From Choristocarpus tenellus KU-1152 (Eukaryota; Phaeophyceae), in NCBI GenBank assembly GCA_964200185.2, contig CAXNAD020000133.1, positions 1 through 27,983 of the forward strand: a stretch of 27,983 bases of DNA, in the 5' to 3' direction. Positions 1 through 10,023 of this stretch are shown piece by piece; the stretch's first letter is position 1, and each line of letters begins with the position of its first letter. The notes below the pieces were generated by a model. The model ran no database searches. It saw only the letters and a program-made list of their open reading frames with translations, and was not told where the DNA came from. The position numbers and the translations under genes are program-made.

Positions 1-10
1 GGGGGGGGGG
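1..10. repeat. G homopolymer at window edge
   Basis: Ten or more G residues open the window. Similar G runs occur inside the second MITE family (16583-16755 and 27921 onward), so this may be the tail of such an element or simply a place where assembly stopped. Nothing else supports either reading. Confidence 0.5.
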
Positions 11-780
11 TGTCATTCCCGCCAAATTGATCCTATTCTGTGAATCAACAATCAAACTAATCACGGATTACTTGCTACAATGTTTCTTATTCCTGAATGC
101 TTCTACGTTGAAGTCAATTTAGCCCTTTCAATATTCTCTATTCTTTAGAACACAAACATGATCTCTTCCATCCTTAGATTGTTTCTTACAGAACCTACTT
201 TTACACACAAATAAAAAAAGAATATTCTTGATGAAAAGTGACTCGGGTCAGGCTGACCAATAGTCTGAAAAGGAAACCTGGTCATAGCCGTGAGTGACAT
301 CGGGAGAGATGGTCCACGTCCATCAACAACAACAACTCAAGAAGGTCAAAACAGATTCATTCCACACACTTACGTCACGGAACAAATACTTCTTTTTTTT
401 TACGAGAACGCGCCAGGAAAGATCCTCATCCAGAGTCACCCCCACAAAGGAAATGCTCTCATCAGGAAAGGTGGAAGAGCAACGCCGTTGATAGTATGAT
501 ACTCCTTAAAAGTCTGATCCTTTCCCTGTAAAGTAAATTACCATGTGCTTGGATACACAAACACACACGCTTGGAGGAATAGCACAGATACAACAGTGTC
601 TGTTCCCACTAGCAGGACCAGTTCTTGCAGTTGATGTACTCCAGTTTTTCGCCCTGCTGCCATGAGGTCCAAGAACAAACACTGTCTGACTGGTCCCCCA
701 TATATGATGCATTACACATTTCAAATCAGCTTATCGTGATGATGTAATCCCCAGTATTGATGGCGACACTTCTTAAAATC

Positions 781-840
781 CTCACCCTAACCAACCCCTA
801 ACCCCGAGGCTGACGAAACCCTAACCCTAACCCTAATCCT
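781..840 (-). repeat. interstitial telomere-type repeat (CCCTAA)
   Basis: Degenerate and then perfect CCCTAA units (three in a row at about 818-836) lie directly before the 3' splice site of the first pyruvate kinase exon in view. The block therefore forms part of the intron end. Bases 11-780 show no exon that I can support: no pyruvate kinase barrel motif is visible there. Confidence 0.85.
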
Positions 841-854
841 GATATCCTTGTCAG

Positions 855-2553
855 GGCGGAGGTGAGTGACGTGACCAACGCAGTCTATGACGGTACGGAT
901 GCTGTCATGCTCTCTGGGGAAAGTGCGCAGGGAAAGTGAGATGCTGACCAAGGACATGTTTTGCCTGTTGCCTTCCTCAAAATCCCTGTTCCCCCCCCCT
1001 CATCCTGTCCACCGCACGTGCCCTGATTTGTTAATTTTGTGAAGCATAATCTCAGTAGCAGGAGGTTGTTTTCCATGATGGTGCTGACTCTCTTTACTCA
1101 GACACAAGTTGCACCTGCTGACATCTGAGACTGTACTGTCCCATCCCCCCCCCCCTCCAACCCCGCCCCATCCAATCCGGAGGTCGCAGAAGTGCTTCCA
1201 TTTGTAAAATACTGATATGTTTCGATGTTTTGCCCTCACCTTTATCCACGATCGTCTTTCCTTCTACCACTACTATGTACATGTTTTTCTTTTTTCTACA
1301 ATTGCTATGTGGCACTTGTGGTGGGCGCGAACGCCTCCCCCTCCTCCCCCATTCCCAGGTATCCTGTGGAGTCAGTGTTCATGATGCGTCGCATCATCGA
1401 TGAGGCCGAATCATGGAAAGGGGTAAACCAGGAGCTGGTGTTGCCCAGTGTCAAGGTAGTAGCCTCTGAGTCTTCTGAGTATGAAACTATTGCATCCTCC
1501 GCAGTTCATGCTGCAAATACCCTAGGTGAGAGAAATGAAAGCTGGGCACCTGTTTTAACATAACACTGGCTTGAGAGATATTAGTAGCTGTAGTGCTGTT
1601 GTGGATTGAGAGCATTTATGAATGTGAGCGTAATCGGCTTGAATTGATTTTTTTTTGTATTTGAGTGTATTTGTAGTGCAATTGAAGTGCACAAATTGAG
1701 GTGCATTTGTCTGGAGATCAAAATGCTCAGTGCGCATCTAGACGGAAAACTTCCCACCAGTTTTTCGTTTCCATTAATTGTGCTTCAATCGAACCAAAAC
1801 ATTCCAATTGAATCTAAGATTCACAGCACCGGCAGTAACAAGGTTGGACGTTTTTTTCTTTTTCTTTTTAAGCAATCTGTTCTGTTACAGGGGAACAAAG
1901 CAAGCACGGATGTGCTCAATGCCAAAATAGTGCAGTTTATTCCTTGTCAATGATTTCAGATGTGGACTTCATTCTGCTTGCTCTCCTGAGACTCCCAAGT
2001 CCCCCTTGTGATTGTTCCCATCTCACGTTTTTTTGTTGTGTGTTTCTTCATGGCAGGTGCCAAGGTAGTTGTGGTGCTGACAGAGGATGGTGTACTGGCA
2101 CGTTTAGTGTCCAAGTACCGCCCCCGAGTCCCGGTGAGGTTTGCAAATTAGTGATAACTTTTTGTGCCTTTTTTTAACCTGTTGGTTTCACTTGCTTTAT
2201 CTGTAAAAGGCGAATCTAGGGCTCTAGTCTTGCTTCACCCCCCTCCCCCTCCTCCCCATCAATATCCAACATGTTTGGTATCTCGGACCACCGGGCTGTA
2301 TGTGTACATGCTATTGCAGGTAATCTGCTGCTGCCCCACACAAAAAGTAGGTCGTCAGCTTATCATAAACCGTGGGCTTCATCCGGTTGTGCTTGGGCAA
2401 GCAGGGGACATTACTGAAGGTCCCAAGCAAGCCCTCCACCTAGCGGCTAGTGTGGGCTTCTGTCGCCCAGGGGACACAGTCATCTTGGTGTATAAGGATC
2501 GTGAGACGCCATCAAAGGAGCTGACCCTGCGGATATGCAAGGCAGGGACATAG
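855..2553 (+). CDS. pyruvate kinase, C-terminal part (four exons)
   Basis: Pyruvate kinase converts phosphoenolpyruvate and ADP to pyruvate and ATP in glycolysis. Exons read 855-935, 1359-1525, 2057-2133 and 2320-2553 (TAG stop), with introns of 423, 531 and 186 bp. Every join keeps frame: codon AA|G, then G|GT, then phase 0. All introns are GT-AG. The first exon gives [20 protein letters not shown], the end of the TIM barrel, followed by [14 protein letters not shown]. The later exons match the allosteric C-terminal domain: [54 protein letters not shown] and [15 protein letters not shown]. The first exon starts in phase 2, fitting a preceding ...PTR from an upstream exon outside the window, so the catalytic lysine and metal ligands are not in view. 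An unusual VICCCPTQK replaces the common PI-x-x-VTD segment. The family call is secure; compartment and isoform are unknown. Confidence 0.95.
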
Positions 2554-3033
2554 GAATCGTGTTTTTTTTTTGTTGCTGCTGGGGGCATTGAGAGGAGAGG
2601 GAGGGGGTATGATGGCACCATTGGTCAGTCCGGTCCATGTGAGGCCCATTATGCGCATGTGTTTTTGTTGTATCATTCTGGATGTGGCTTATTGTTGCAG
2701 TGATGCGGTCTCGCAAATACAGACAAGGGTGTGACTTGCAGTGATACATGTCCTTGGTCCTTTGTCCCACTGGGATGTCTCATCACATCCTGACAGAGAC
2801 TCCTCAGCATGGCATGGGTCCACAAAAGCATTTATCGAAGATTTTGTCTCTCCTCCAGGGCTCCCCTTTTCCTTTTGACTTGTGATGGAATTGACTTTCT
2901 TTGCCTCCAACCGCCCCTTTCAAACAGGTCGATTGACTTCTTCAGCATCATTCCAAGCTGGGTTAGGATGCAATATATCCACAACTCCTTGCTCCGGACA
3001 CTGCTTGATTTTTAGAGAATATTGTTTATCTAG
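2554..3033. other. pyruvate kinase 3' flank, no supported gene
   Basis: This stretch follows the pyruvate kinase stop. It probably holds the 3' UTR, but I see no clear polyadenylation signal. An open frame on the plus strand ends at 3015 and contains a hydrophobic IDFFSIIPSWV segment; without good splice sites it is not called a gene. Confidence 0.4.
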
Positions 3034-3252
3034 TTTAGTCACCTCATACGTCGTTCTGGTACACTGAATGCATTCAAATTGGTTGAAGAGACTGATAGTG
3101 TTGGCTCTACAAGACGGTCAAGTCAGTGGGAGGAGCAGAAGCAGCAAGGTGTGTACTTGACTTTGGAACAGCATGGTAATGTGACACCCATTGACACAGA
3201 AGCAGACTTTATATCCAGATTACTCGCTGCCAATCTAAGCATCAAAATATGA
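3034..3252 (+). CDS. possible 3'-terminal exon of an unknown gene
   Basis: A frame open from 3034 to the TGA at 3250-3252 encodes about 72 residues with a protein-like, polar composition, including SVGSTRRSSQWEEQKQQG and LEQHGNVTPIDTEADF. It has no suitable ATG, so it would have to be a last exon; possible acceptors (CTAG, TTTAG) lie at 3027-3038. No family is recognised. The upstream exon was not found, although a hydrophobic open stretch ends at 3015. Chance openness over this length is possible, so confidence is low. Confidence 0.3.
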   Translation, partial: FSHLIRRSGTLNAFKLVEETDSVGSTRRSSQWEEQKQQGVYLTLEQHGNVTPIDTEADFISRLLAANLSIKI

Positions 3253-4207
3253 TCTCAATTGTTTTACCAGAGGTTCCACTAGCAGCTATAAGTGGCATAG
3301 TATGATTAAAATAAATTGTAAATATTTTTTGGTCTCTTACCTCATGTGCATATAATTTATAGTGCTTGGAATCATTGCAGGTGAATGTATTGTATGTACT
3401 GGTATGTTTACTCAACGTGAGGGAAAGGTGAGGAGGATACCTCGTAGTTTTGCAGGTAGGATCTGTGTTGTATGAAAAATGAGTAGTCACCGGAATGTGG
3501 TGGTTCATCTTGTATAGGAGACGACCTATTGCAACGTTTCATGACTGTTAATGTGTAAACTTTGTTATTCAACCATTCACAAGGTTCTTGCTTCATCTAT
3601 GCACATGGTGCTTCACTTATTATGACAGAAGAGAAAAAAGGCAAGTAAGAACAACGTAAGAAGGATGTGAGTATCATAGAGGGGACACTGCTGCTGCCTG
3701 AGAACCCCCATACCTCTACCCCCAGTGAATAGAGCCAAGACTCGCAAGTGCCTAATTATATCCCAGTTCTATTTCATGGCGTACAGAAGGAATGATAATC
3801 TTGAACCATAAGTAAGCAAAATCGAGGTATTTTATGTGACTAGAATGGTTCATTCTGGACTTCTTTGAGACCTCTGTACGAAATCAATCAAATTTGGGTA
3901 ACGATAGTTCAGTGACAACAATGTGCGATTACCACCATTATTTTAAAAAATGGTGCAATTGGGGGAGAACCGCTGTCAGAGAATCTACGTAAACGAGAGG
4001 TAACCCAGGTTGTGGCCGTTTTGTATTTAAGTCTGTTTTTCAATCTTTTGCATTTCACCCATATTTGTATGGATAAAGTTCTGAGTTCACTCAGTGGAGA
4101 GAGTTTACTCCTGTACATAACTTTTGATCAACAATTTTTTTCATGAAAATTCGTTTCTTGTAATCGCATCAGTATGCTTAACCTTTTATTTCATGGGTCT
4201 CATTTGG
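3253..4207. other. no supported gene
   Basis: AT-rich DNA with short overlapping open frames in several phases but no phase-consistent exon chain. A 36-base segment at about 3381-3416 sits between a CAG acceptor and a GTGAGG donor, yet nothing connects to it. Confidence 0.4.
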
Positions 4208-4495
4208 TCAACTTGCAGTAATCGTGAGAAATACAGGACCATTCTCGTTGGAATATATCAAATGGTAAGCAATACTCATTGTGAAGAACTTCTCCACAAA
4301 TACTCTCGACAGTCCCCCTTCCTCCTTAAGACTGACAGGAATGTTTCCTCTCATTCCAGGCAACCTATAGTCATAGTAGCGTCGTACATAGTGGTTCGCC
4401 CGCCCCCAGACCATCTCTATCAGGTTCAATTCACTGTGTCTTGTGAGTGGCTTAAACAGTATTAAGCCGAGGCCCGCCCACTTACCGTTTTGGCG
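4208..4495 (-). pseudogene. relic of Tc1/mariner-like DDE transposase, C-terminal end
   Basis: The minus-strand frame contains HSELNLIEMVWGRANHYVRR followed by YYDYRLPGMRGNIPVSL. This resembles the last catalytic block of DDE_3-type (Tc1/mariner/IS630 superfamily) transposases, where a conserved C/P-E-L-N-x-I-E-x-x-W-G motif carries the third acidic residue and is followed by an aromatic/basic helix and a D-Y-x-x-x-G-L-R-x-x-V-P-x-x-L segment. Here E39 of the frame (in N-L-I-E) would be that acidic residue. Only about 90 codons match. The first two catalytic aspartates are absent, and the upstream end of the frame runs straight into the inverted repeat at 4504-4808, so the gene is truncated and inactive. 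The assignment rests on motif recognition by eye. Confidence 0.6.
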
Positions 4496-4503
4496 GTTAC
4501 CAA

Positions 4504-4808
4504 TCTTGATTTTTTTGAAAAGGTTGACCAACGAGTAAATCGTCGATCAACATATCAAATGAAAGCTCTGGATCTAGGCTATCGATTTGCGCAAAGAAAT
4601 TCTTTCGGAAAAATATGTTTAGTCGTGATAATTCATTCCGGAACATTTTCAAGGTTGTGTCGAAAACATTCGGTTAAAATCTAAACTTACCAAAAGAATT
4701 TTCCGAAAGAATTCCTTTCCGGAAATCGATATCTTTGGTCAAGTCCTCCCATTCGATATGCCGATCGTCATTTAACTCTTTGGGCAACCTTTTCAAAAAA
4801 AATCAAGA
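4504..4808. mobile_element. 305-bp imperfect inverted repeat (MITE-like)
   Basis: The left arm begins TCTTGATTTTTTTGAAAAGG and the right arm ends with its near-complement, CCTTTTCAAAAAAAATCAAGA. Complementarity continues inward for about 110 bases per arm with scattered mismatches, sharing blocks such as ATCGATTT and AATTCTTTCGGAAAA. Fold-back DNA of this size fits a foldback element or MITE, or the two ends of a collapsed transposon. It abuts the transposase relic at 4208-4495 and may be part of the same dead element. No clear target duplication was seen. Confidence 0.75.
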
Positions 4809-5264
4809 CGGGTCTGATCCTAGAGGTGATGCGAACACTATAGTACTCCAAAGAACTTAAAACTTTTCGATACAAAATTCAGATAATATTGTTGACGCAT
4901 TAAAAAAAAATGCAACTCTCTCGTTTGCTTCGACTTGGACAGAATTTTCAACGTAGGGTGATGAGGTATATATATATATTTATTTTATTTTTTTAAAGCA
5001 ATAATAGTGAGGTTTTCAAAATATCCAATTCGTAGGGCTTTTCTTGCTCTAAGGTGGAAGATAATCGGCTTTGTATCTGTTTCTGCACTACTACTACTGC
5101 TACTTTCTGGCGAAGAGTCCAGTTGTGAACACAGTCCAATCTGATGTGGCGTCTCGTGTGTATGTGTATGCATCCCTTGTGTATCATTTTCGAGGATGTT
5201 GGAGAGAAGGTGGTTGTCAAACATAATGTTGCTGCGACTATGCCTTAGAGCAGATGAGTGAAAG
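4809..5264. other. no supported gene
   Basis: AT-rich spacer with a short (TA)n tract near 4969-4978 and an A/T homopolymer region. Both minus-strand frames between 4985 and 5224 are open, but neither resembles a known protein and they overlap each other. Confidence 0.4.
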
Positions 5265-5507
5265 TATGTTAGAGGGTACGAGTTTTGCCCTGTTTGTCCA
5301 TATTTGGGGCTTGGCTTCCCACGGGTTTTTCAATGACATTTTCCTACTCCCAAATGTTTCGGAGCAGATAAAATGTATACCTTATGAAAAGGTGTGCCCG
5401 GAACAAGCATATTTACACTTCCTAACAAGCATGATACCCAAAATTACAATAAGATCGCAACATTGGGTATTTGCCCCCAAATGGACGCGACTCTACCCTC
5501 TAAGATA
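5265..5507 (+). mobile_element. MITE family 1, copy 1
   Basis: A 243-bp element matching three other copies in the window. Left terminus TATGTTAGAGGGTA, right terminus TACCCTCTAAGATA (inverted). A subterminal GTCCATATTTGGGG corresponds to GTCCATTTGGGG in other copies. The centre is a partial palindrome around CCAAATGTTTCGG. The left end has one mismatch from the family terminus TATCTTAGAGGGT. Confidence 0.85.
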
Positions 5508-5625
5508 CATTGACTCTCCTTTAGCAAGCTAGTAGGGTGAACTCCGTCTCTATTCCCCTCCAAAAGCTGCAATGGCTCTCAAGTATACACAGAGTGCATG
5601 ATACATGCATGCTTAAGAGTCAAAG

Positions 5626-5867
5626 TAATTTCGAGTGTAAAGCCGTGTCCGTTCGGGGACCAAAGTCCAATGTTGCGATTTGGATGTTATTTTATCTATC
5701 GTGTTTGTTAGGAGGTGTCAATATCCTTGTTCCGGACACACCCTTTCATAACATACACATTTTACCTACTCCGAAACATTTTGGAGTAGGTAAAATGTCA
5801 GAAATAACCCGTGAGAAGCCAAGACCCAAACGGACAAATAGGGCAAAACTCGTACCCTCTAAAGATA
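5626..5867 (-). mobile_element. MITE family 1, copy 2
   Basis: A 242-bp copy in the opposite orientation to copy 1 and only 118 bp from it, so the pair forms a large inverted repeat. The right end TACCCTCTAAAGATA has one inserted A, and the left end is eroded. The centre holds a perfect 16-bp stem, ACATTTTACCTACTCC paired with GGAGTAGGTAAAATGT, separated by about 10 bases (5757-5798). Confidence 0.85.
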
Positions 5868-6276
5868 CTTTCCCTCTTAAGGAAGATTATTGGGGTGATC
5901 TAGAGTGCATGATATTCTTCCAGCCTGTATTAATACTTCAACGTCTGTACACTATATAATTTTCGTGCAATGAAGAAAATGAGCCAAATATGAAGCCCTC
6001 ATATCCACCATGTCATATATCATGACACTACAATCCAGCACAGCTCATTACTGCTGGAATAATGCAATACTCCCAGAAGCTTGTATGATTCAATGGCAGC
6101 GTATTAGTACAGCGCCTTAATAGCAGCGGCTTTATTTCTGTTGCTTCTGAAAGGGTCGAGCTTGGATTCTAGCCAATGACAACTGCGCACCGACACAAAT
6201 AACGTCGCTAGTCCTATTTGGTCTCTGTTAATGAAGAGAGCACATGATTGTGCACAATTTCATCTAAATATCTCAT
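5868..6276. other. no supported gene
   Basis: Spacer between MITE copy 2 and the first downstream telomere-type block. No exon chain, RNA gene or repeat was recognised. Confidence 0.4.
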
Positions 6277-6290
6277 AACCCTAACCCTAA
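6277..6290 (-). repeat. interstitial telomere-type repeat (CCCTAA)
   Basis: Two CCCTAA units in tandem. One of about sixteen such blocks in the window; this one is in CCCTAA orientation on the plus strand. Confidence 0.85.
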
Positions 6291-6480
6291 TACTATAGAA
6301 TACCCCCCACACAGAAGAAGCACCCTCTCTTCTGCACCAAACAGTTTGTGATGACCGAATCCAGTACATGACAACAGCCATAGCTTTTTTAACGTTGCTC
6401 ATACACTCAGCACATGTTGTTTTGGTAGCACTTGGTATAGGCCCAGACTAAAGTACTCTTAACCTAGTCTTCTGCTTCTA

Positions 6481-6500
6481 TAGGGTTAGGGTTAGGGTTA
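6481..6500 (+). repeat. interstitial telomere-type repeat (TTAGGG)
   Basis: Three TTAGGG-type units in tandem. If the adjoining minus-strand stretch is an exon, this block would provide a GTAACC donor. Confidence 0.85.
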
Positions 6501-6630
6501 CTAGTTTCCATCTTTTCTACTTCCAGGTCCATGTTCTCTACCTTCAACCTGCATCGCAGCTTCCTCTGCTCAATGCGTTGAGCCTTCCTCTGCACTGTCT
6601 TGCCCAGTGCAGACCCCAATAACCACCACA

Positions 6631-6644
6631 GGGGGGGGGGGGGG
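6631..6644. repeat. G14 homopolymer
   Basis: Fourteen consecutive G residues. G/C homopolymers of 8-39 bases recur through the window and are prone to sequencing length error. Confidence 0.9.
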
Positions 6645-6960
6645 TAGGCGGTCACACGAAATCCTCTAATGGAACTACATGAACCCCTGCCACACATCAT
6701 ACACCAATACAGAGAGGCTCCCGATCCAACCGCAGCTCCATCAAACACCAATGGAGCTGCCCCTTGCAACTGCTTGTCGCAGCATTCACCCTAGACATTT
6801 GCACCCCACAGTAATTGCCACCAGCAGCTAGAAGTTGAATGAAGGATGCAGATGCTGTATGGACCAATGACCGCAACAGAGGGGCCTCAGTAGAGATATG
6901 TGCAACTGGCTTGTGAAGGGTTACTACTAATACTAGTATGACAAATGGAAATGTGATAGC

Positions 6961-8700
6961 TATGAGAAAGAACTACACTGGTTTGCTGTGACAAACATGC
7001 AGATTACGTTCCAAGTGTATGACTATTTGGTGACCAAGTTGTTCATAATAATACCATTAAGACATACTCCGTGCACTTTCAAGTCCAAAGCTAGGAAGTC
7101 TGTCTACCCCTACACAACCCAACCTGTGGTCCAAAACAATACACACTGGATTACTAATACAACAAATTGGACTGCTTCGTGTGTGCCTTGCTTCTCACGA
7201 TTCGGGTTCAGTCATCCCACAGCACATCACTCTCCCTCGTTCCTCTAACCTTGAACTGGTTACCTGGCTACATCACTCCACAATGAAGCCACCATGATAC
7301 AGGATTTTCCCTGACCAAGCTGTACATGGAGAGGTATCTTTTGACAGGTGCTAGCATGCCCTTCACGATTTGCAACCAGAAGAGCCTTGTGACTCTGGGG
7401 TTGGTTCGGGCCAAGGCATGTCAAGTCTCTATTATTAGTCATGGCAGTGTTCGAGTCGCAGGTTACAAATGGGATGCTAGCTCCAAGGACACCTCCACAA
7501 ATACAGACTGATCATCAAGAGGCTTTTTATTGAACCGTAATCAGCGTATCTTTCACAACAAGCCTGAGCTGTTCCATCACCTTTCCATGATCATAGTAGG
7601 ACTACACAAGCAAGTTGGGGGGTTGCAAGAGCCTCAAGTTGGGTTCTTCCTTGACAAGTCACTGGTCTACATGGTACATGCACAACTGTATGTACCGTCT
7701 GGTGTTTTTCTCATTTCTAAATGAGTATCAACAAGGAGTGGCAAGACCCGTGGGCCAGTCTAAAGAAGCAAGTACTCAGAAAAGATTTGAACAATAGCCA
7801 CTAATCACATAAACATGCTCTCAAATCTTTGCATTGTCAACGCCATTTGTTCTTCAACTACCAAGTTTCCTCCTGCGGTTCTTGCACTCATGTACCATAC
7901 CAACGACAGTCCTATGCTCCAATACCCCTGTTGGGCGTTGCCCCTTTGCCAAGCACTAGTAGCTCACAACCATTGCAGGAAGCAATTTTTCAGGCAGAAG
8001 AGCAGGACTACGCGGAGCAAGCGACCACTTATCTAGTTTCAATAGTACCTGGCAATAAATAATAAAATCTTCAGAAAAACTACGCAATGTAGACCAAATT
8101 ATCGTTATGTAATTGTCAGCAGTCCACCATCTAAATTGTGGACATCCAGGGTATGATTGGGTCTCTTACTGAGCACAAATCCATAGCGTTAGTGACATGC
8201 AAAGGGACAATGGCATAGTCCCAAATTTTACTTCTATTGGGGGAGGTTGACAGGATCATCTGGGGAAAATGCAGGCAACGAAAACTTGAGCTGTGTCGAG
8301 GGAGGATTATGAACTTTACCAAGTCATGATAAAAACTAGTTTTTCACCTAGCTTAAAAGTCACATGAGGCCCAGGCACCAAAAAGGCGTTCCTACAAGGA
8401 CCGAAATTATCCAAGAAACATTCAGTGTGTCTTACTGTGCAAGGGGAAAAACTGTTCATAACATGGTCCAAACATACCACCGTTTACCAAATTGACGAGC
8501 ATATTCTACAAACTCTATCTTCCAAATCGTGGCAGATACACACTCAGACAGTTCGTACAGAGAGACAAATCTACATCCCAAACGACCGCTTGCATCACAA
8601 TAGTGCAGCGACTTAGGTTTTGGGGTGCTCTAGTTCTTCTTATCAAGAGAAACAGCAGGTTGGTGAACTCTGTTTGATAAGGATTTATCGCTTCGACGTC
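6961..8700. other. protein-like fragments in shifting frames, no gene model
   Basis: On the plus strand, several open pieces follow one another in different frames: 7326-7511 (ERYLLTGASMPFTICNQKSL), 7530-7724 (HNKPELFHHLSMIIVGLHKQ), 7829-8062, about 8140-8328 (GSLTEHKSIALVTCKGTMA, then a TAG) and 8492-8677 (FYKLYLPNRGRYTLRQFVQR). Consensus splice sites do not connect them. They could be a heavily decayed gene or transposon. Because the opposite strand is also open in places (7260-7442), chance cannot be excluded. No motif was recognised. Confidence 0.25.
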
Positions 8701-9096
8701 ATCTGGCGATCCCTCTTCTTTTTTTTACTCCACTACGTTGCCTGACCTACCCATGCTGTTGTTACCCACCCCAGCGTTCCTTCTACCAATAGAGGGGTTG
8801 TGGTTCCCGCACGTCCCACATGGAACAAGGTACGCCTGCGACATGGGCTGCATGCCCACCTCCTGTCGAGTTCAGTTACGTTTCCTTGTCTACAAATAGC
8901 AGTTTCCAGTCTTTCCGATTGAGGTGTTGGTCGTGATCGCGCGACTATTGACGTAGGCGTGTCTCGTAGTGGACCCAAATATCACGCGCAAAAAATACTC
9001 ACGACACCACCTCCCATGCACGATTTGCATGAAGTTTTGAGTCAAGATCAGCGACCTAGGATCTGGTGATTTGAGCTCGGAATCAGCCAACACAGT
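8701..9096. other. upstream flank of the membrane-protein gene
   Basis: Precedes the proposed start codon at 9097, so it would contain the promoter. No TATA-like or other regulatory element could be assigned with confidence. A minus-strand open frame (8890-9093) overlaps it. Confidence 0.3.
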
Positions 9097-9586
9097 ATGA
9101 CTGATTATGTTGATGTTATCGATACCTATATCCCTCCCCTCATTGGCGTGGTGGCAGTAGCCCTCGTTCTCCTTCGCGTTAATGCGGTGAGATTATACCA
9201 TAGAGTCCTTGCCTAGAGTAGTAGCAAGGGAGCGCCTCGAAGGCTTTACCTTTGATACCACACCACTTGCACCAACCTCATTTCCCTTTATGTATATATT
9301 GCCGGAGTAAACTGTATCCCCCCCGTCTTTGAGGTAGAGACTCGTCTCGTATTGTCCTCTACACTTCAACCCCTGCACAATTTGATTTTCTCTTTTGTCA
9401 CTGTTCTACCTGCGATGCGGGAAACTCTTGTTGTGTGCGTATAGCAGAAGAGGGGAATATCGATTGACTAGTGTCTTCCTGGTCACTAGTGGGTGTGGCT
9501 GAGACGGGTTGAAATGAAAACTTTGAGAATGCGAATGAGACTCCGTTTTCATGGGGATGAGACAGTCTTTCATGTACTGGTACCAA
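8890..9586 (-). pseudogene. uncertain antisense coding-like stretch
   Basis: On the minus strand a frame from 9378 down to 8890 is open for 163 codons except for one TAA at 9193-9195, with pieces such as GLKCRGQYETSLYLKDGGDT and PRSLILTQNFMQIVHGRWCR. A second frame (9586-9398) precedes it, and a 37-base segment with GT...AG ends would join the two in phase. This overlaps the first exon and intron of the plus-strand gene, so at most one reading is likely to be functional. No family recognised. Confidence 0.2.
9097..9186 (+). CDS. candidate first exon of membrane-protein gene
   Basis: An ATG at 9097 opens 30 codons, MTDYVDVIDTYIPPLIGVVA followed by VALVLLRVNA, forming one strong transmembrane helix. 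They end exactly at a consensus donor, GCG|GTGAGA, in phase 0. The helix and donor make it a good 5' exon, but I could not find the next exon in the right phase: the exon at 9722 needs phase 1. A short exon between 9187 and 9721 is missing from the model, or this exon belongs to another transcript. Confidence 0.35.
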
Positions 9587-9721
9587 TATATTTATCCAGC
9601 TTGCACATGTACTTTTAAATATTCGCGATTTAGTTTCAGTTTGTCAGCGTTCTTTTTTGCTGTGGAACATGTGGTCCCACCCTATCATGATGTGGTTTTA
9701 AGTATCTGTATTTTTTCCCAG

Positions 9722-9850
9722 CGTTAGCTGCCTGTGTTATCTACAGAGATTCTGAGGTTCTACCTAATTTGATTGGATATTCACACACCTACGGCCTTGA
9801 GATCCTAGCTTCATCCTACAGTACAAGTTTGATGGCAATTTGGGTGATGG
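9722..9850 (+). CDS. candidate internal exon (membrane-protein gene)
   Basis: It follows the acceptor TTTTTTCCCAG and ends at the donor ATGG|GTAATA. The reading LAACVIYRDSEVLPNLIGYS, then HTYGLEILASSYSTSLMAIW, is open throughout and partly hydrophobic. It starts with two leftover bases and ends with one (G), which combines with AA of the exon at 9953 to give GAA. Confidence 0.45.
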
Positions 9851-9952
9851 GTAATAAATAAATCGTGTATTTCTCCCGTACAGTTTTAGCCCAGTCGTAT
9901 ATATATGTGGAATCATTTCTCTCAGTCTTCATAGATATAACTATATATCTAG

Positions 9953-10023
9953 AAGGTGCAGAAGCACCAGGCAATGCTGATCGTTTCCCTGAAGAAGAGG
10001 GTCAAGTTCAGGACCGCATGTTG
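9953..10023 (+). CDS. candidate internal exon (membrane-protein gene)
   Basis: It lies between a TATATCTAG acceptor and a TTG|GTAACA donor. In the phase set by the previous exon it reads GAEAPGNADRFPEEEGQVQD and RML, an acidic hydrophilic loop ending in phase 0. A second frame (KVQKHQAMLIVSLKK...) is also open but would give a stop at the next join, so the acidic reading is preferred. Confidence 0.4.

Larger units (their letters stand above)
6464..6960 (-). pseudogene. uncertain minus-strand coding-like stretch
   Basis: Going down the minus strand, one frame reads KPVAHISTEAPLLRSLVHTA and continues to a CGVQMS segment. A second frame then takes over, reading GAAPLVFDGAAVGSGASLYW, and later KTVQRKAQRIEQRKLRCRLK with an acidic helix after it. 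A G14 tract (6631-6644) interrupts it, and telomere-type repeat (6481-6500) forms the end. The frame change suggests either an unseen intron or decay. No family is recognised, and the stretch could be chance openness in a less AT-rich patch. Confidence 0.2.

Noticed and set aside
781-840. Telomere-type repeats as a sign of a chromosome end
   Set aside because: Blocks are short, occur in both orientations and lie among genes and introns over 18 kb, so they are interstitial.
2809-3015. Open frame with IDFFSIIPSWV, reminiscent of a voltage-gated channel S3 helix
   Set aside because: Only one short hydrophobic segment matches, no S4 or pore follows, and the splice sites around it are weak.
5254-5959. 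Open frames of 92 and 140 codons treated as genes
   Set aside because: They lie largely inside the two MITE copies. They are discussed as a property of the element, not as host genes.
9953-10023. Alternative frame KVQKHQAMLIVSLKKRVKFR
   Set aside because: Its phase-2 ending would create a TGA with the first base of the next exon, and it does not match the phase of the preceding exon.
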